Shown here: in pieces, positions 9,699 to 18,311 of the stretch
How the letters are laid out: each line of letters begins with the position of its first letter
Position numbering within the stretch: position 1 is the stretch's first letter
Assembly: GCA_937899065.1 (NCBI GenBank)
Contig: CALBPG010000134.1
Coordinates: 1-35,316 of the forward strand
Direction: 5' to 3'
Length of the DNA stretch: 35,316 nt
From: an uncultured Allomuricauda sp.
Lineage (GTDB): Bacteria; Bacteroidota; Bacteroidia; Flavobacteriales; Flavobacteriaceae
The notes under the pieces: generated by a model
The model's database searches: none
Seen by the model: only the letters and a program-made list of their open reading frames with translations
What the model was told of the DNA's origin: nothing
Translations under genes and position numbers: made by a program

Positions 9699-9733
9699 GT
9701 TCTTTTGTCATTCCGCACTTGATGCGGAATCCA
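9699..9733. repeat. REP-like palindromic repeat, copy 3
   Basis: Nearly identical to the copy at 9548-9582 (one mismatch over 35 bp), 151 bp away in the same orientation. It ends 2 bp from the stop codon of the GIY-YIG gene. It can form the same ATTCCGCA/TGCGGAAT hairpin in RNA or single-stranded DNA. Confidence 0.85.
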
Positions 9734-9735
9734 TA

Positions 9736-10029
9736 TCACTCATACCAATCCTTAGCTAAGTCTATCCAGTCTGGATTTGTACTTGCAATAAGCTCTAGTT
9801 TCCACGTCCTTTTCCATTTTTTTATTCGCTTTTCGCGTAGAATAGCATCCTTTACTTGGTTATGTATCTCAAAATACACCAGCATGTCCAAACCATATTG
9901 AGCACTAAATCCTTTGTAGGTGTGATGTTTGTGCTCATGGATTCTACGTTTGAGATTATTGGTCACTCCAACATATAGAGTGCCATTCTTTTTATTGGTA
10001 AGAATATAAACAAAATAGCTTGAGAGCAT
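9736..10029 (-). CDS. Small GIY-YIG nuclease-domain protein
   Basis: 97 residues from the ATG at 10029. The ORF-track start is an upstream TTG; the ATG gives MLSSYFVYILTNKK, the usual beginning of these proteins. The whole protein is one GIY-YIG domain: YFVYILT for the GIY part, TLYVGVT for the YIG part, the conserved Arg in NLKRRIHEH, and an acidic position in AILREKRIKKWKR. It belongs to the short stand-alone UvrC/YhbQ-like group, with no fused DNA-binding domain. Its cellular role is not established. The gene is bracketed by REP-like palindromes on both sides, with the 3' copy touching the stop codon. This suggests the gene and the repeats move or spread together (inference). Confidence 0.9.
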   Translation of the reverse strand: MLSSYFVYILTNKKNGTLYVGVTNNLKRRIHEHKHHTYKGFSAQYGLDMLVYFEIHNQVKDAILREKRIKKWKRTWKLELIASTNPDWIDLAKDWYE

Positions 10030-10031
10030 AA

Positions 10032-10058
10032 CGACAATTTCAAACAACGCGATTGTCG
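10032..10058. repeat. Inverted repeat upstream of the GIY-YIG gene
   Basis: CGACAAT (10032-10038) and ATTGTCG (10052-10058) form a perfect 7-bp stem over a 13-nt loop, starting 2 bp before the nuclease ATG. It could be a leader hairpin limiting expression or a binding site for the protein. Confidence 0.45.
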
Positions 10059-10063
10059 AGGTT

Positions 10064-10089
10064 GGATTCCTGCCTCCGCAGGAATGACA
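10064..10089. repeat. REP-like palindromic repeat, copy 4 (upstream of the GIY-YIG gene)
   Basis: Core ATTCCTGCCTCCGCAGGAAT has an 8-bp stem ATTCCTGC/GCAGGAAT. The outer edges GGATTCC and GGAATGACA match the other copies in the opposite orientation, but the inner stem sequence differs. It is therefore a second subfamily of the same element. The rest of the gap to 10207 holds only a short hairpin AAGTCCT-TTT-AGGACTT (10131-10147). Confidence 0.8.
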
Positions 10090-10207
10090 AATTCTAAAAA
10101 TGTTTTGCTAGGTTATCTCAATGAATATCCAAGTCCTTTTAGGACTTTGCTAGCACATACAATGGTCGGATTTGATTAATTAGACGCGAAAAAAAGCAAA
10201 GTAAATC

Positions 10208-10966
10208 CTAAACCACATGCCCATGATGCTGCTCGCGTAAGCAGGAGACTGCAGCACCTATGATGCCGGCACTGTTCATTAGTTCAGCCTTGACCACTTT
10301 GGTGTCTACGTCAATGTATTCATGGAATTCATGCCATTTTTTGCTGGTACCACCTCCCACAATAATCAAATCGGGAGCAGTAATGACTTCTACCAACTTT
10401 AGGAATTTATTGAAACGCTTGCCCCATTTTTCAAAAGAAAGCTTCTCGCGCTCTTTGGCCGAGGCAGCAGCCCACTCTTCTATCTTTCTGTATTTTTTGT
10501 AGGGAATTTGGCCTAACTCAAAATTGGGGAGCAATACCCCATTGTGAAAGACACCACTTCCAAGACCGGTGCCAATAGTAATCATAATGACCAATCCTTG
10601 TTGACCTTTGCCCACGCCATAGTTCATACTGGCATACCCGGCTGCATCGGCATCATTGACTACAGTAAAGGGCTGACCTACCACTTTGGTGAACAATTCA
10701 TCAATATTTACGCCAACCCAGCTTTTATGAAGATTACCGGAAGACTTGCATACGCCGTCCTTAACGATACTCGGAAAACCGCAACCTACGGGGCCTTTAT
10801 AATTGAAGTGTTCTACGATTTGTCCGACCACTTCGGCCATTTCATCTGGTTTTCGAGAAGGTGGGGTGGGAATTCGATGGCGCTCACTTACCATTTCACC
10901 CGTTTCCACATTTACCAAAGCTCCTTTAATACCGGTTCCGCCGATATCAATGCCCAATATTTCCAT
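10208..10966 (-). CDS. ppgK: ROK-family kinase, probable polyphosphate--glucose phosphotransferase
   Basis: 252 residues, full length for the short PPGK-type ROK kinases. It begins LGIDIGGTGIKGALVNVETGE with RHRIPTP soon after, a pattern typical of polyphosphate glucokinases. Further motifs are VVNDADAAG (substrate-binding/catalytic Asp region), the phosphate-binding MITIGTGLGSG, and PDLIIVGGG near the C-terminus. The zinc-site Cys cluster of ROK repressors is absent, and there is no helix-turn-helix, so this is an enzyme rather than a regulator. The expected reaction is glucose phosphorylation to glucose-6-phosphate with polyphosphate (or ATP) in the cytoplasm. Donor preference cannot be read from sequence. 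It is separated from the ftsE pair by a hairpin terminator, so it is transcribed alone. Confidence 0.85.
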   Translation of the reverse strand: MEILGIDIGGTGIKGALVNVETGEMVSERHRIPTPPSRKPDEMAEVVGQIVEHFNYKGPVGCGFPSIVKDGVCKSSGNLHKSWVGVNIDELFTKVVGQPFTVVNDADAAGYASMNYGVGKGQQGLVIMITIGTGLGSGVFHNGVLLPNFELGQIPYKKYRKIEEWAAASAKEREKLSFEKWGKRFNKFLKLVEVITAPDLIIVGGGTSKKWHEFHEYIDVDTKVVKAELMNSAGIIGAAVSCLREQHHGHVV

Positions 10967-11022
10967 GAATTGGTTTTTTATTCACGCAGGCAAAGAAACA
11001 AAAAACTTTAAAAGTTGAAGGG

Positions 11023-11047
11023 AAAAGCCGATAAAGGGCTTTTTTTT
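11023..11047 (-). terminator. Hairpin terminator after the ftsE/membrane-protein pair
   Basis: AAAAGCC and GGCTTTT pair over a short loop, with a longer T-run on the plus strand (T8) and TTTT on the minus strand. It lies just downstream of the leftward 11062-11487 gene, so it most likely ends that transcript. It is probably bidirectional. Confidence 0.6.
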
Positions 11048-11061
11048 GAACTTGGAAACTA

Positions 11062-11487
11062 TTAATCTTCTGTGGGTTCTACGTGATAATCAATCGAATT
11101 CAAAGAGTGGTTGGGGTCGATAAAGTCCAAGATAGTATCAATAAACTTTCCAAATCCGGTCAATGTGCCCAGCTGCTTGTTTTTGCCTAATGCACTGGAA
11201 ATGGTTTCATCACGGTTGCCAAATTTATATCCGTTTTTTTTAATCCAAAGGGAGTTGAATAAATGTTGCATCAAAACATTACCCAACTGGTCTACGGAAA
11301 TGGCCAGTTCCAACGTAAATTCCCCGATGCCTATCAATCCTTTTTTGAACAATTGCCGTACCAACCCATAAAGTAAACCAAGAGGTCCCGTGAACACGAA
11401 TAACACTATGGAAATCAAAAAGAGCAGAATGCCAATGAGAGGATTGGCTTTTCGGTCGGGTTTGCAATCCTGCTGTTTGATTACCAT
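11062..11487 (-). CDS. Conserved hypothetical small membrane protein, paired with ftsE
   Basis: 141 residues. The first 15 residues are hydrophilic. One long or two close membrane segments follow (NPLIGILLFLISIVLFVFTG and PLGLLYGLVRQL), then a soluble C-terminal part of about 90 residues ending in acidic EPTED. I do not recognise a named domain. The gene starts 2 bp after the ftsE stop and is clearly co-transcribed with it. A link to the FtsEX machinery or the inner membrane is a guess from position only. The gene is not FtsX, which is larger and has four membrane helices. Confidence 0.75.
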   Translation of the reverse strand: MVIKQQDCKPDRKANPLIGILLFLISIVLFVFTGPLGLLYGLVRQLFKKGLIGIGEFTLELAISVDQLGNVLMQHLFNSLWIKKNGYKFGNRDETISSALGKNKQLGTLTGFGKFIDTILDFIDPNHSLNSIDYHVEPTED

Positions 11488-11489
11488 TA

Positions 11490-12173
11490 TTAAATAGCTT
11501 TTTGAATCACTTCAAAAATTTTGCTTCCCTCACATTTAAGAGTTTTATGGGGATATTTTAAAATCAAGGCGTAATCATGGGTGGCCATGATGATGGTACG
11601 TCCACTATCATTGATTTCTTGCAATACTTTCATAACCTCCACACTGGTCTGTGGGTCAAGGTTTCCGGTAGGCTCATCTGCAAGTATCAATTCGGGGTCG
11701 TTCAAAAGGGCCCTGGCGATGGCAATCCGTTGCTGTTCACCTCCCGAAAGTTCATGGGGATACTTAAAGCCTTTGGTTTTCATACCGACCTTTTCCAGAA
11801 CCTCTTCAATTTTATCGTTCATTTTGTCGGTATCTGTCCATCCCGTGGCACTAAGCACAAAGCGGAGGTTATTATTGATATTACGGTCGGGTAAAAGTTT
11901 GAAATCTTGGAAAACAATCCCCAGTTTCCGTCGGAGATATGGTATGTCTTTCTCCTCAAGCTTTTCCAAATTAAAGTCTACCACCGAACCTTTTCCCTTC
12001 CGCCATGGCAAATCCGCATAAAGCGTTTTCATAAAACTACTCTTACCGCTTCCCGTTTTTCCAATGACGTAAACAAACTCTCCCTTTTTGACGTCAAGGT
12101 TGATATCACTAAAAATCATGTTCTCCTTTTGGAAAACGGCAACGTCTTGCAATTGAACTATGGTTTCGGGCAT
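11490..12173 (-). CDS. ftsE: Cell-division ABC transporter ATPase FtsE
   Basis: 227 residues, the usual FtsE length. Walker A is GKTGSGKS (about 37-44), the Q-loop is in GIVFQDFKLLPDRNI, the ABC signature is LSGGEQQRIAIARAL, Walker B is ELILADEPTGNLD, and the switch His is in MATHDY. The FQDFKLLPDR stretch is characteristic of FtsE as opposed to LolD or MacB ATPases. With FtsX it transmits ATP hydrolysis across the inner membrane to activate peptidoglycan hydrolases at division. No ftsX is in the window; in Bacteroidota it is often unlinked. It is the first gene of a two-gene operon. Confidence 0.9.
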   Translation of the reverse strand: MPETIVQLQDVAVFQKENMIFSDINLDVKKGEFVYVIGKTGSGKSSFMKTLYADLPWRKGKGSVVDFNLEKLEEKDIPYLRRKLGIVFQDFKLLPDRNINNNLRFVLSATGWTDTDKMNDKIEEVLEKVGMKTKGFKYPHELSGGEQQRIAIARALLNDPELILADEPTGNLDPQTSVEVMKVLQEINDSGRTIIMATHDYALILKYPHKTLKCEGSKIFEVIQKAI

Positions 12174-12316
12174 TTGTTTGCTTTACGATTAGAGCACTAA
12201 GTTCGTAAAAATGGGCGTGATATGAAGGGATTCACCTCAAGGATAGGTTCAAAACATACTTTGGCTTGGATTTTGACGTTATCATAACAATCAATCGAGA
12301 AACATTCAAGAACACT

Positions 12317-15300
12317 ATGTACCGGATACCTTCTCTTTTATGCCTCATTTTAATGGGGTATGGCGGACTGCTTTCTGCGCAACAAACCAAAGTTTTTTAC
12401 CACGAAAACAAAATGTACCAAGAAGCCTTGGCGCTGTACAATAGTCAGCAGTACCAAGCGGCACAAGCGCTTTTTGATAAGATAAAAGCTTCGGCACCCA
12501 ATGACGAAGTTGAGGCAAACAGCGTGTATTATTCCGCCAACGCAGCCATTCGGTTGAATCAGCGGGGTGCAGATAAAAAGATGGAAGATTTCGTGGAACG
12601 GTATCCCACCTCCACCAAGAGAAACTCTGCTTTTTTGGATGTTGCCGACTACTATTTTGAAACCGGGAAGTACCCGTATGCTCTGAAGTGGTATAAAAAA
12701 GTTGACGCTTCCACCATGTCCAGAAAGAACAAAGAACGTTTCAATTTCAACAATGGCTACGCACTGTATGCTTCAAGACGGCCGAAAGAGGCAGAGCGGT
12801 ATTTAAGTAAGGTGAGCACTACTGAAACCTATGGTTCTCAAGCAAAATATTATTTGGGGTATATCGCTTACGAACAAGATGATTATGAAGGGGCAAGCGA
12901 ACGCTTTGACCAAATCACAGACCCGGAGTTGCTCAACGAAAAGCTTTCCTACTATCAAGCGGATTTGAATTTCAAATTGGGGAATTTCGATGAGGCGATT
13001 GCCATGGCTCAAAAACAGTTGCCTAAATCTGACCGTAAAGAAATCTCAGAGTTGAACAAGATAATAGGGGAAAGCTATTTCAACCTTGGGAAGTATGAGG
13101 AAGCGATTCCCTACCTGCAAAAGTATCGTGGAAAACGAGGTCGCTACAGCAACACGGATTACTACCTAATTGGGTATTCGTATTACCAACAAGGCGACTA
13201 CGAACAGGCCATCGGCCAATTCAATAAGATTATTGGGGGAACCAATAGTGTTTCCCAAAATGCATACTATCATTTGGCCGAGTGTTATTTGAAGCTAGAC
13301 CAAAAGACGGAGGCCTTGAATGCCTTCAGAAATGCTTCGGAAATGGATTTTGGTACCGAAATCAAAAAGGATGCATTTCTCAACTATGCTCGATTGAGTT
13401 ATGAAATTGGGAATCCTTACGAACCGGTACCAGAAGTATTACAAGCCTATTTACAAACCTATCCCAAAAGTGAAGAACAAGAGGAAATACAAGAATTGTT
13501 GGTGGACTCATATATCACTTCAAAGAATTTTGAAGGTGCGATGACGCTTTTGGAACAAAACCAAGGCTACGCCAGTAAAGAAACCTATCAAAAGGTGGCC
13601 TTTTATCGCGGAGCAGAATTGTTTGTTGATGGCGATTATGAAGCTGCTGAAGAACGATTACAAAAATCACTCAAACAGGCTGAGAATGCAGATTTTGAAG
13701 CCCGAGCCCTTTTTTGGAAAGCAGAGGCGCTTTATCAAATGCGAGATTATGAAGCCGCTTTGGATGGATTCAATGCTTTTTCCAAATCTTCGAAAGCTAG
13801 TGTGCAAAAGGAAATGGTGGATTTACCGTATCACTTGGGATACTGTTATTTTAAATTAAAAGAGTATAGGAAAGCGGTTACAGCCTTTAAGGATGTGGTA
13901 GCCTCTTCAGCAATTGAAGATGAAAAAAAGGCGGACGGGCATTTGCGATTGGGCGATAGCTACTTTGTCACTGCCAAAAAATCGTATGATGAAGGTTCAA
14001 AACGGAATGGTCCAGAACGAGACTATGCGGCCTTTCAAAAAGCGCTTTGTGACGGGTTTTTAGGAAACAATACGGCCAAGACCAATGGGCTAAACACTTT
14101 CTTAGAACGGTATCCAAAATCTTCCCTTCGGGACGATGCCTATTTTGAATTGGGCAACACTTACGTAAAAGCTGGAAATGAACGAGAAGGTTTACTGATT
14201 TACGACAAGCTCATTTCCGAATACTCCAAGAGCAAGTTTGCACCAAGGGCGATGTTGCGACAAGGTTTGGTGCATTACAACGCCAGTCGCAACGATGCTG
14301 CTTTGCAGAGACTAAGAGGTGTAGTTAAGGAGTATCCCAAAACCCAAGAAGCCAAACAAGCTGTCGCTACTGCGAAATTGGTTTATATCGACGAAGGAAG
14401 AGTAGGCGAGTATGCTGATTGGGTGCGAGGACTTGATTTTGTGGAAGTAACTGATTCCGAGCTGGAAAGTGCCAGTTACGAAGCCGCAAACCGAAAATAT
14501 GTTGAAGGCAAAACCGATGCTGCTGCCAAGGCATTTAAAGATTACTTGAAAGAATTCCCAAGTGGAATCCATGCACTTGAGGCCAATTTCGCTTTAGCGC
14601 AAATCAATTTTAAAAAGGGTGACAAAAATGCTGCGCTACCCTATTACAAAACCGTGGCGGAAAGTTCAGGAGAATATTCGGAACAGGCTTTAACCCGTGT
14701 TTGTGAGATTTATGTTGGGCAACAAGATTATCGTTCCGCATTACCCTACCTCCAACAATTGGAACAAACTGCCGAAATCTCTCAAAATAAAACCTTCGCT
14801 CAATCGAATTTAATGAAGGGCTACTACGAGGAAAAGAAATACAATCTGACCCTGGAATATGCCGAAAAGGTGCTCAAGGCCCCTAAAATTGACAACCGTA
14901 TCAAGAGCGACGCTCAAATCATGATTGCCCGTTCTGCCATTGAGACAGGGGATGAAAATTTAGCGGAAACCGCTTTTGCCGAGGTAAAAAAGATTGCTAC
15001 CGGAGAAACGGCAGCTGAGGCTTGGTACTATGATGCTTTCTTCAAGAACAAGAATGGCAATTACGAAAAGTCAAATGAATCTGTTCAAAAGTTGGCCAAA
15101 GATTACGCCTCATATAAAATATGGGCTGGAAAAGGTCTCGTGGTCATGGCCAAGAATTTCTATGCGTTGGATGATGCTTTTCAAGCCACCTATATTCTGG
15201 AAAGTGTTTTGACCAATTTCAAGGATTTCGAAGATTTGGTAGCAGAAGCCGAAGGAGAATTGGCCATCATCAAAGCCCGCGAAGCCCAACGCAATTCATC

Positions 15301-15322
15301 AATCGATTCCAATACACCTTAA
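12317..15322 (+). CDS. Large periplasmic tetratricopeptide-repeat protein
   Basis: About 1001 residues from the ATG at 12317. The ORF-track start is 17 codons upstream, but the later ATG opens on a signal peptide (MYRIPSLLCLILMGYGGLLSAQQ). The rest is almost entirely TPR-like helical pairs, visible as repeated YxLGYxxYxxGDYxxAIxxF patterns (such as YYLIGYSYYQQGDYEQA) at about 34-residue spacing. There is no catalytic domain. It is exported, probably a periplasmic scaffold. The next gene, a plug-less outer-membrane barrel, starts 10 bp after its stop, so the two are an operon. This pairing suggests an outer-membrane complex, but the function is not known to me. Confidence 0.88.
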   Translation: MYRIPSLLCLILMGYGGLLSAQQTKVFYHENKMYQEALALYNSQQYQAAQALFDKIKASAPNDEVEANSVYYSANAAIRLNQRGADKKMEDFVERYPTSTKRNSAFLDVADYYFETGKYPYALKWYKKVDASTMSRKNKERFNFNNGYALYASRRPKEAERYLSKVSTTETYGSQAKYYLGYIAYEQDDYEGASERFDQITDPELLNEKLSYYQADLNFKLGNFDEAIAMAQKQLPKSDRKEISELNKIIGESYFNLGKYEEAIPYLQKYRGKRGRYSNTDYYLIGYSYYQQGDYEQAIGQFNKIIGGTNSVSQNAYYHLAECYLKLDQKTEALNAFRNASEMDFGTEIKKDAFLNYARLSYEIGNPYEPVPEVLQAYLQTYPKSEEQEEIQELLVDSYITSKNFEGAMTLLEQNQGYASKETYQKVAFYRGAELFVDGDYEAAEERLQKSLKQAENADFEARALFWKAEALYQMRDYEAALDGFNAFSKSSKASVQKEMVDLPYHLGYCYFKLKEYRKAVTAFKDVVASSAIEDEKKADGHLRLGDSYFVTAKKSYDEGSKRNGPERDYAAFQKALCDGFLGNNTAKTNGLNTFLERYPKSSLRDDAYFELGNTYVKAGNEREGLLIYDKLISEYSKSKFAPRAMLRQGLVHYNASRNDAALQRLRGVVKEYPKTQEAKQAVATAKLVYIDEGRVGEYADWVRGLDFVEVTDSELESASYEAANRKYVEGKTDAAAKAFKDYLKEFPSGIHALEANFALAQINFKKGDKNAALPYYKTVAESSGEYSEQALTRVCEIYVGQQDYRSALPYLQQLEQTAEISQNKTFAQSNLMKGYYEEKKYNLTLEYAEKVLKAPKIDNRIKSDAQIMIARSAIETGDENLAETAFAEVKKIATGETAAEAWYYDAFFKNKNGNYEKSNESVQKLAKDYASYKIWAGKGLVVMAKNFYALDDAFQATYILESVLTNFKDFEDLVAEAEGELAIIKAREAQRNSSIDSNTP

Positions 15323-15332
15323 GAACACAACT

Positions 15333-17087
15333 GTGATACGACTGCGAAAAAATATATTATCCATTCTTTTATTGAGCCTTTTGGGTCCATTACAAGCCCA
15401 AGAACAAAAGGATATTGGTACCGAAACGGTAACGGTGGTCAAACCATATTCCCCTACCGTTTCGGATGCCTTTAAGTTGAAGTCATCCCCAGTTTTAGAT
15501 GACTCCATCGTCCTGCAAAAGAAAAAAATAGACTACAACATCTTTTCGGTTCCTGTTGCTTCGACGTTTACTCCTGCAAAAGGAAAAGCGGCTAGGGTGA
15601 AGAAAACACCTCCGCCAAGACTCTTTAATTCCTACGCATCGGTGGGCCTGGGGAATTTTAACAACGCCTTATTGGATTTATACACCAGTAGGGAATTGAA
15701 TCGTGGAGAAGATTTGTTCGATATCGGATTACGGCATCATTCGTCTCGGGGCGATATTGAATCCACTCCACTCGATGCCAATTTCTACGACACGAAGCTG
15801 GAAGGTTCGTATGCCAAGAAAAATAGGGACATGGAGTGGGGTGCTGGCTTGGAATTTCAACATCAGCTTTACAATTGGTATGGTGTGGCACAGGAAGAAT
15901 TTGACCCTGCCCTAATTTCAGGTTTGGACGAAACGCAAAACTATTTCAGTATTGGTGCTACAGCCGATATTGAAATGGAGGATGGATTCTTCAAGAAAGG
16001 AAACCTCCTCTTGCGACGATTTTGGGATGCTACGGAATCCGGTGAAAACCGAATTGTGGTGCAACCGACCATTGAATTGCCCATAACCGATGAGCTCGTG
16101 ACCATTGGTACAAAACTGGATTATGTCAGCGGGAATTTTGAGAACGAATCCTTGAACAGTACCGTGAATACCATGGGTTCTAATTACAGTCATTTTCAAG
16201 TAGGAGTTACGCCAAGTTTGTTGATTCTTCGTGATGATTTAACGTTAAATCTGGGAGCTTCCTTAGTGTATGGATTGGATACAGAAAATAGCGATAGCCA
16301 GTTTTTCATCTATCCTTCTGTGACCGCCTCTTATCGGGTAGTTGAAGATAATGTGATTGCCTATGGCGGAATTGAAGGGAAGTTGAGACAAAATTCCTAT
16401 TACGACTTAGTGGCCGAGAATCCTTTTGTATCACCCACTTTGGAAATTCAGCCTACGGACCAACAATATGATGCATACATTGGTTTGAAAGGACAATTGC
16501 TTCCCAATTTAGGGTACAACCTTAAAGGTTCATATACAGCAGAGAATCGCAGACCTTTGTTTTTGCTGAATCCAGAAAATACCTTGCGTACCGATGATAG
16601 TGGATACTTTTTAGGAAATTCCTTTCAAGTGTTTTATGATGATATCAAAACTCTTGGCTTTTTTGGAGAATTGAATTTGGACATCAATCGCAACTTTACC
16701 CTTGGGATGAATGTCGAGTTTTACGATTACGATACCGAAACGGATAACCCTGCATGGAACCTCCCGAATATTAAAGGGGCTTTGTTTATGGATTATCAGA
16801 TTGATGAAAACTGGTTCGTAGGCGGAAATTTGTTCTATGTGGGCGAAAGGGAAGACTTGGAAGCGCAGGCGATTGCCAATGCAACACCTTCTGAGTTTCC
16901 AGCCGCCATTATTTCACTTGACGCCTTTTTTGATGCCAACCTACAAGCGGGGTATCGTTTTAATGAACAATTGACCATTTTTGTTAAAGCTTCCAATCTG
17001 GCCAATAACGATTATCAGCGTTGGGCCAACTTTAGAGTTCAAGGTTTTCAAGCCCTAGCCGGAGTGTCCTACAAATTTGATATGTAG
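15333..17087 (+). CDS. Plug-less outer-membrane beta-barrel protein (TonB-receptor-like)
   Basis: 584 residues with a signal peptide (MIRLRKNILSILLLSLLGPLQAQ). A short soluble segment follows, containing TETVTVVKPYSPTVSDAFK, a pattern seen in Bacteroidota TonB-receptor-like proteins that lack the plug. The remainder is alternating amphipathic beta strands ending in a C-terminal aromatic strand (FQALAGVSYKFDM), as expected for an outer-membrane barrel. No carboxypeptidase-regulatory-like domain or full plug is present, so it is not a classical TonB-dependent transporter. It is co-transcribed with the TPR protein upstream and likely works with it at the outer membrane. Confidence 0.85.
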   Translation: MIRLRKNILSILLLSLLGPLQAQEQKDIGTETVTVVKPYSPTVSDAFKLKSSPVLDDSIVLQKKKIDYNIFSVPVASTFTPAKGKAARVKKTPPPRLFNSYASVGLGNFNNALLDLYTSRELNRGEDLFDIGLRHHSSRGDIESTPLDANFYDTKLEGSYAKKNRDMEWGAGLEFQHQLYNWYGVAQEEFDPALISGLDETQNYFSIGATADIEMEDGFFKKGNLLLRRFWDATESGENRIVVQPTIELPITDELVTIGTKLDYVSGNFENESLNSTVNTMGSNYSHFQVGVTPSLLILRDDLTLNLGASLVYGLDTENSDSQFFIYPSVTASYRVVEDNVIAYGGIEGKLRQNSYYDLVAENPFVSPTLEIQPTDQQYDAYIGLKGQLLPNLGYNLKGSYTAENRRPLFLLNPENTLRTDDSGYFLGNSFQVFYDDIKTLGFFGELNLDINRNFTLGMNVEFYDYDTETDNPAWNLPNIKGALFMDYQIDENWFVGGNLFYVGEREDLEAQAIANATPSEFPAAIISLDAFFDANLQAGYRFNEQLTIFVKASNLANNDYQRWANFRVQGFQALAGVSYKFDM

Positions 17088-17181
17088 GTAAATACGCAAT
17101 ATAAAAGAGCGAAAATCGTTATGTATCGTATAAAATTCAAGGTTTTATTTTACCTTGAGTAAGCCAATGGTATTGGAAATC

Positions 17182-18270
17182 ATGCGATTACGATTCTTAT
17201 ATATCACGTTCGCACTCCTTTTCGTGTTCAACCTCACCACACTGCACGGACAAAATCTCGTATTGAATGGTGGTTTTGAAGACTTTTCGGATTGTCCCGT
17301 AAAAATGAGCAATCTCAACAACGATGTCTCATATTGGAATGCTCCTACCTTGGGTACAACGGACTATTTTAACGTTTGCAGCAAGACCAAGTTGGGAATC
17401 CCTATGAATTTTAAGGGCAAACAGGCTTCTCATGAAGGCAACGGCTACGCTGGACTCTATCTCTATGCCCCAAAAGATTATCGAGAGTACATTCAAGTAC
17501 CCTTGCAGGAACCCTTGCAACGAGGACATCGGTATCAATTGACGGCGTATATCAGTCTTTCAGAGAAGTCCGATGGTGCTGTACTTGATTTTGGAGCCGC
17601 TTTTTCCGAGCGTCCACTTTCCGTGCATACCAAAAGGCATTTATCCAATGTTTTGTTGTCTTCTCAAGAAACAAAAACTACACGTCCAAAACCTTTTTCT
17701 GCTAAAGGGTTTTATAAAGAGAAACAAGAATGGATAGCTGTTGAATTAACGCTAGTCGCCAAAGGATTTGAATCGCATCTGATTCTTGGAAACTTTAAAA
17801 GTAACAGTGCTACCAAATATTTACAGCAGAATACCAAAACGGCTAAAGAAGAGGGCTACGCCTACTATTATATCGATACCGTTTCATTGGAATACCTAGG
17901 TCCAGAATATCGCCCAAACCAAAGCTATGTCTTGGACCATGTGAACTTTAATTTTGACAGAGCCAATCTGGGAAACAAGGCCAAAGAAAATCTTCGAGCC
18001 GTATACGGTTACCTTGAAAAGCATCCCAAACTTAAAGTGGATATTAGTGGGCATACTGATGATCAAGGCTCTAAAGAATACAATCATGTACTATCCCACC
18101 GCAGGGCCAAAGCGGTAGTAAAATATCTGGTTGAATTGGGGCTGGATAAAAACCGTATCACTTCCAAAGGATATGGAAATCAAAAACCATTGGATAGCAC
18201 CCAAACGGAAAAAGCTCGACAAAAAAACCGTCGTGTCGAATTTGTCATGACGCAATTCGAGGATAACTGA
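17182..18270 (+). CDS. OmpA-family peptidoglycan-associated outer-membrane protein
   Basis: About 362 residues. I favour the ATG at 17182, which opens on MRLRFLYITFALLFVFNLTTLHGQ, a signal peptide. The ORF-track TTG at 17155 overlaps a TACCTTGA sequence that may be the -7 box. An alternative ATG at 17167 is possible. The N-terminal part begins NLVLNGGFEDFSDCP, a beta-rich domain often found before OmpA domains in Bacteroidota. The last 115 residues are an OmpA C-like peptidoglycan-binding domain (VNFNFDRANL, ISGHTDDQGS, NHVLSHRRAKAV, ITSKGYGNQKP, KNRRVEF). It anchors the envelope to peptidoglycan. Confidence 0.9.
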   Translation: MRLRFLYITFALLFVFNLTTLHGQNLVLNGGFEDFSDCPVKMSNLNNDVSYWNAPTLGTTDYFNVCSKTKLGIPMNFKGKQASHEGNGYAGLYLYAPKDYREYIQVPLQEPLQRGHRYQLTAYISLSEKSDGAVLDFGAAFSERPLSVHTKRHLSNVLLSSQETKTTRPKPFSAKGFYKEKQEWIAVELTLVAKGFESHLILGNFKSNSATKYLQQNTKTAKEEGYAYYYIDTVSLEYLGPEYRPNQSYVLDHVNFNFDRANLGNKAKENLRAVYGYLEKHPKLKVDISGHTDDQGSKEYNHVLSHRRAKAVVKYLVELGLDKNRITSKGYGNQKPLDSTQTEKARQKNRRVEFVMTQFEDN

Positions 18271-18287
18271 GACCCATCTACTTTTCT

Positions 18288-18295
18288 TACATTTG
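18288..18295 (+). promoter_or_regulatory. Candidate -7 box for the amidohydrolase gene
   Basis: TACATTTG matches TAnnTTTG, 16 bp before the ATG at 18312, in the 41-bp gap after the OmpA-family gene. It suggests separate transcription. Confidence 0.4.
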
Positions 18296-18311
18296 AGGAA
18301 AACCCTCAAGC

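Noticed and set aside
10131-10147. Short hairpin AAGTCCT-TTT-AGGACTT downstream of the ROK kinase gene.
   Set aside because: A three-nucleotide loop and no T-run; too weak to call a terminator, although it could be one.
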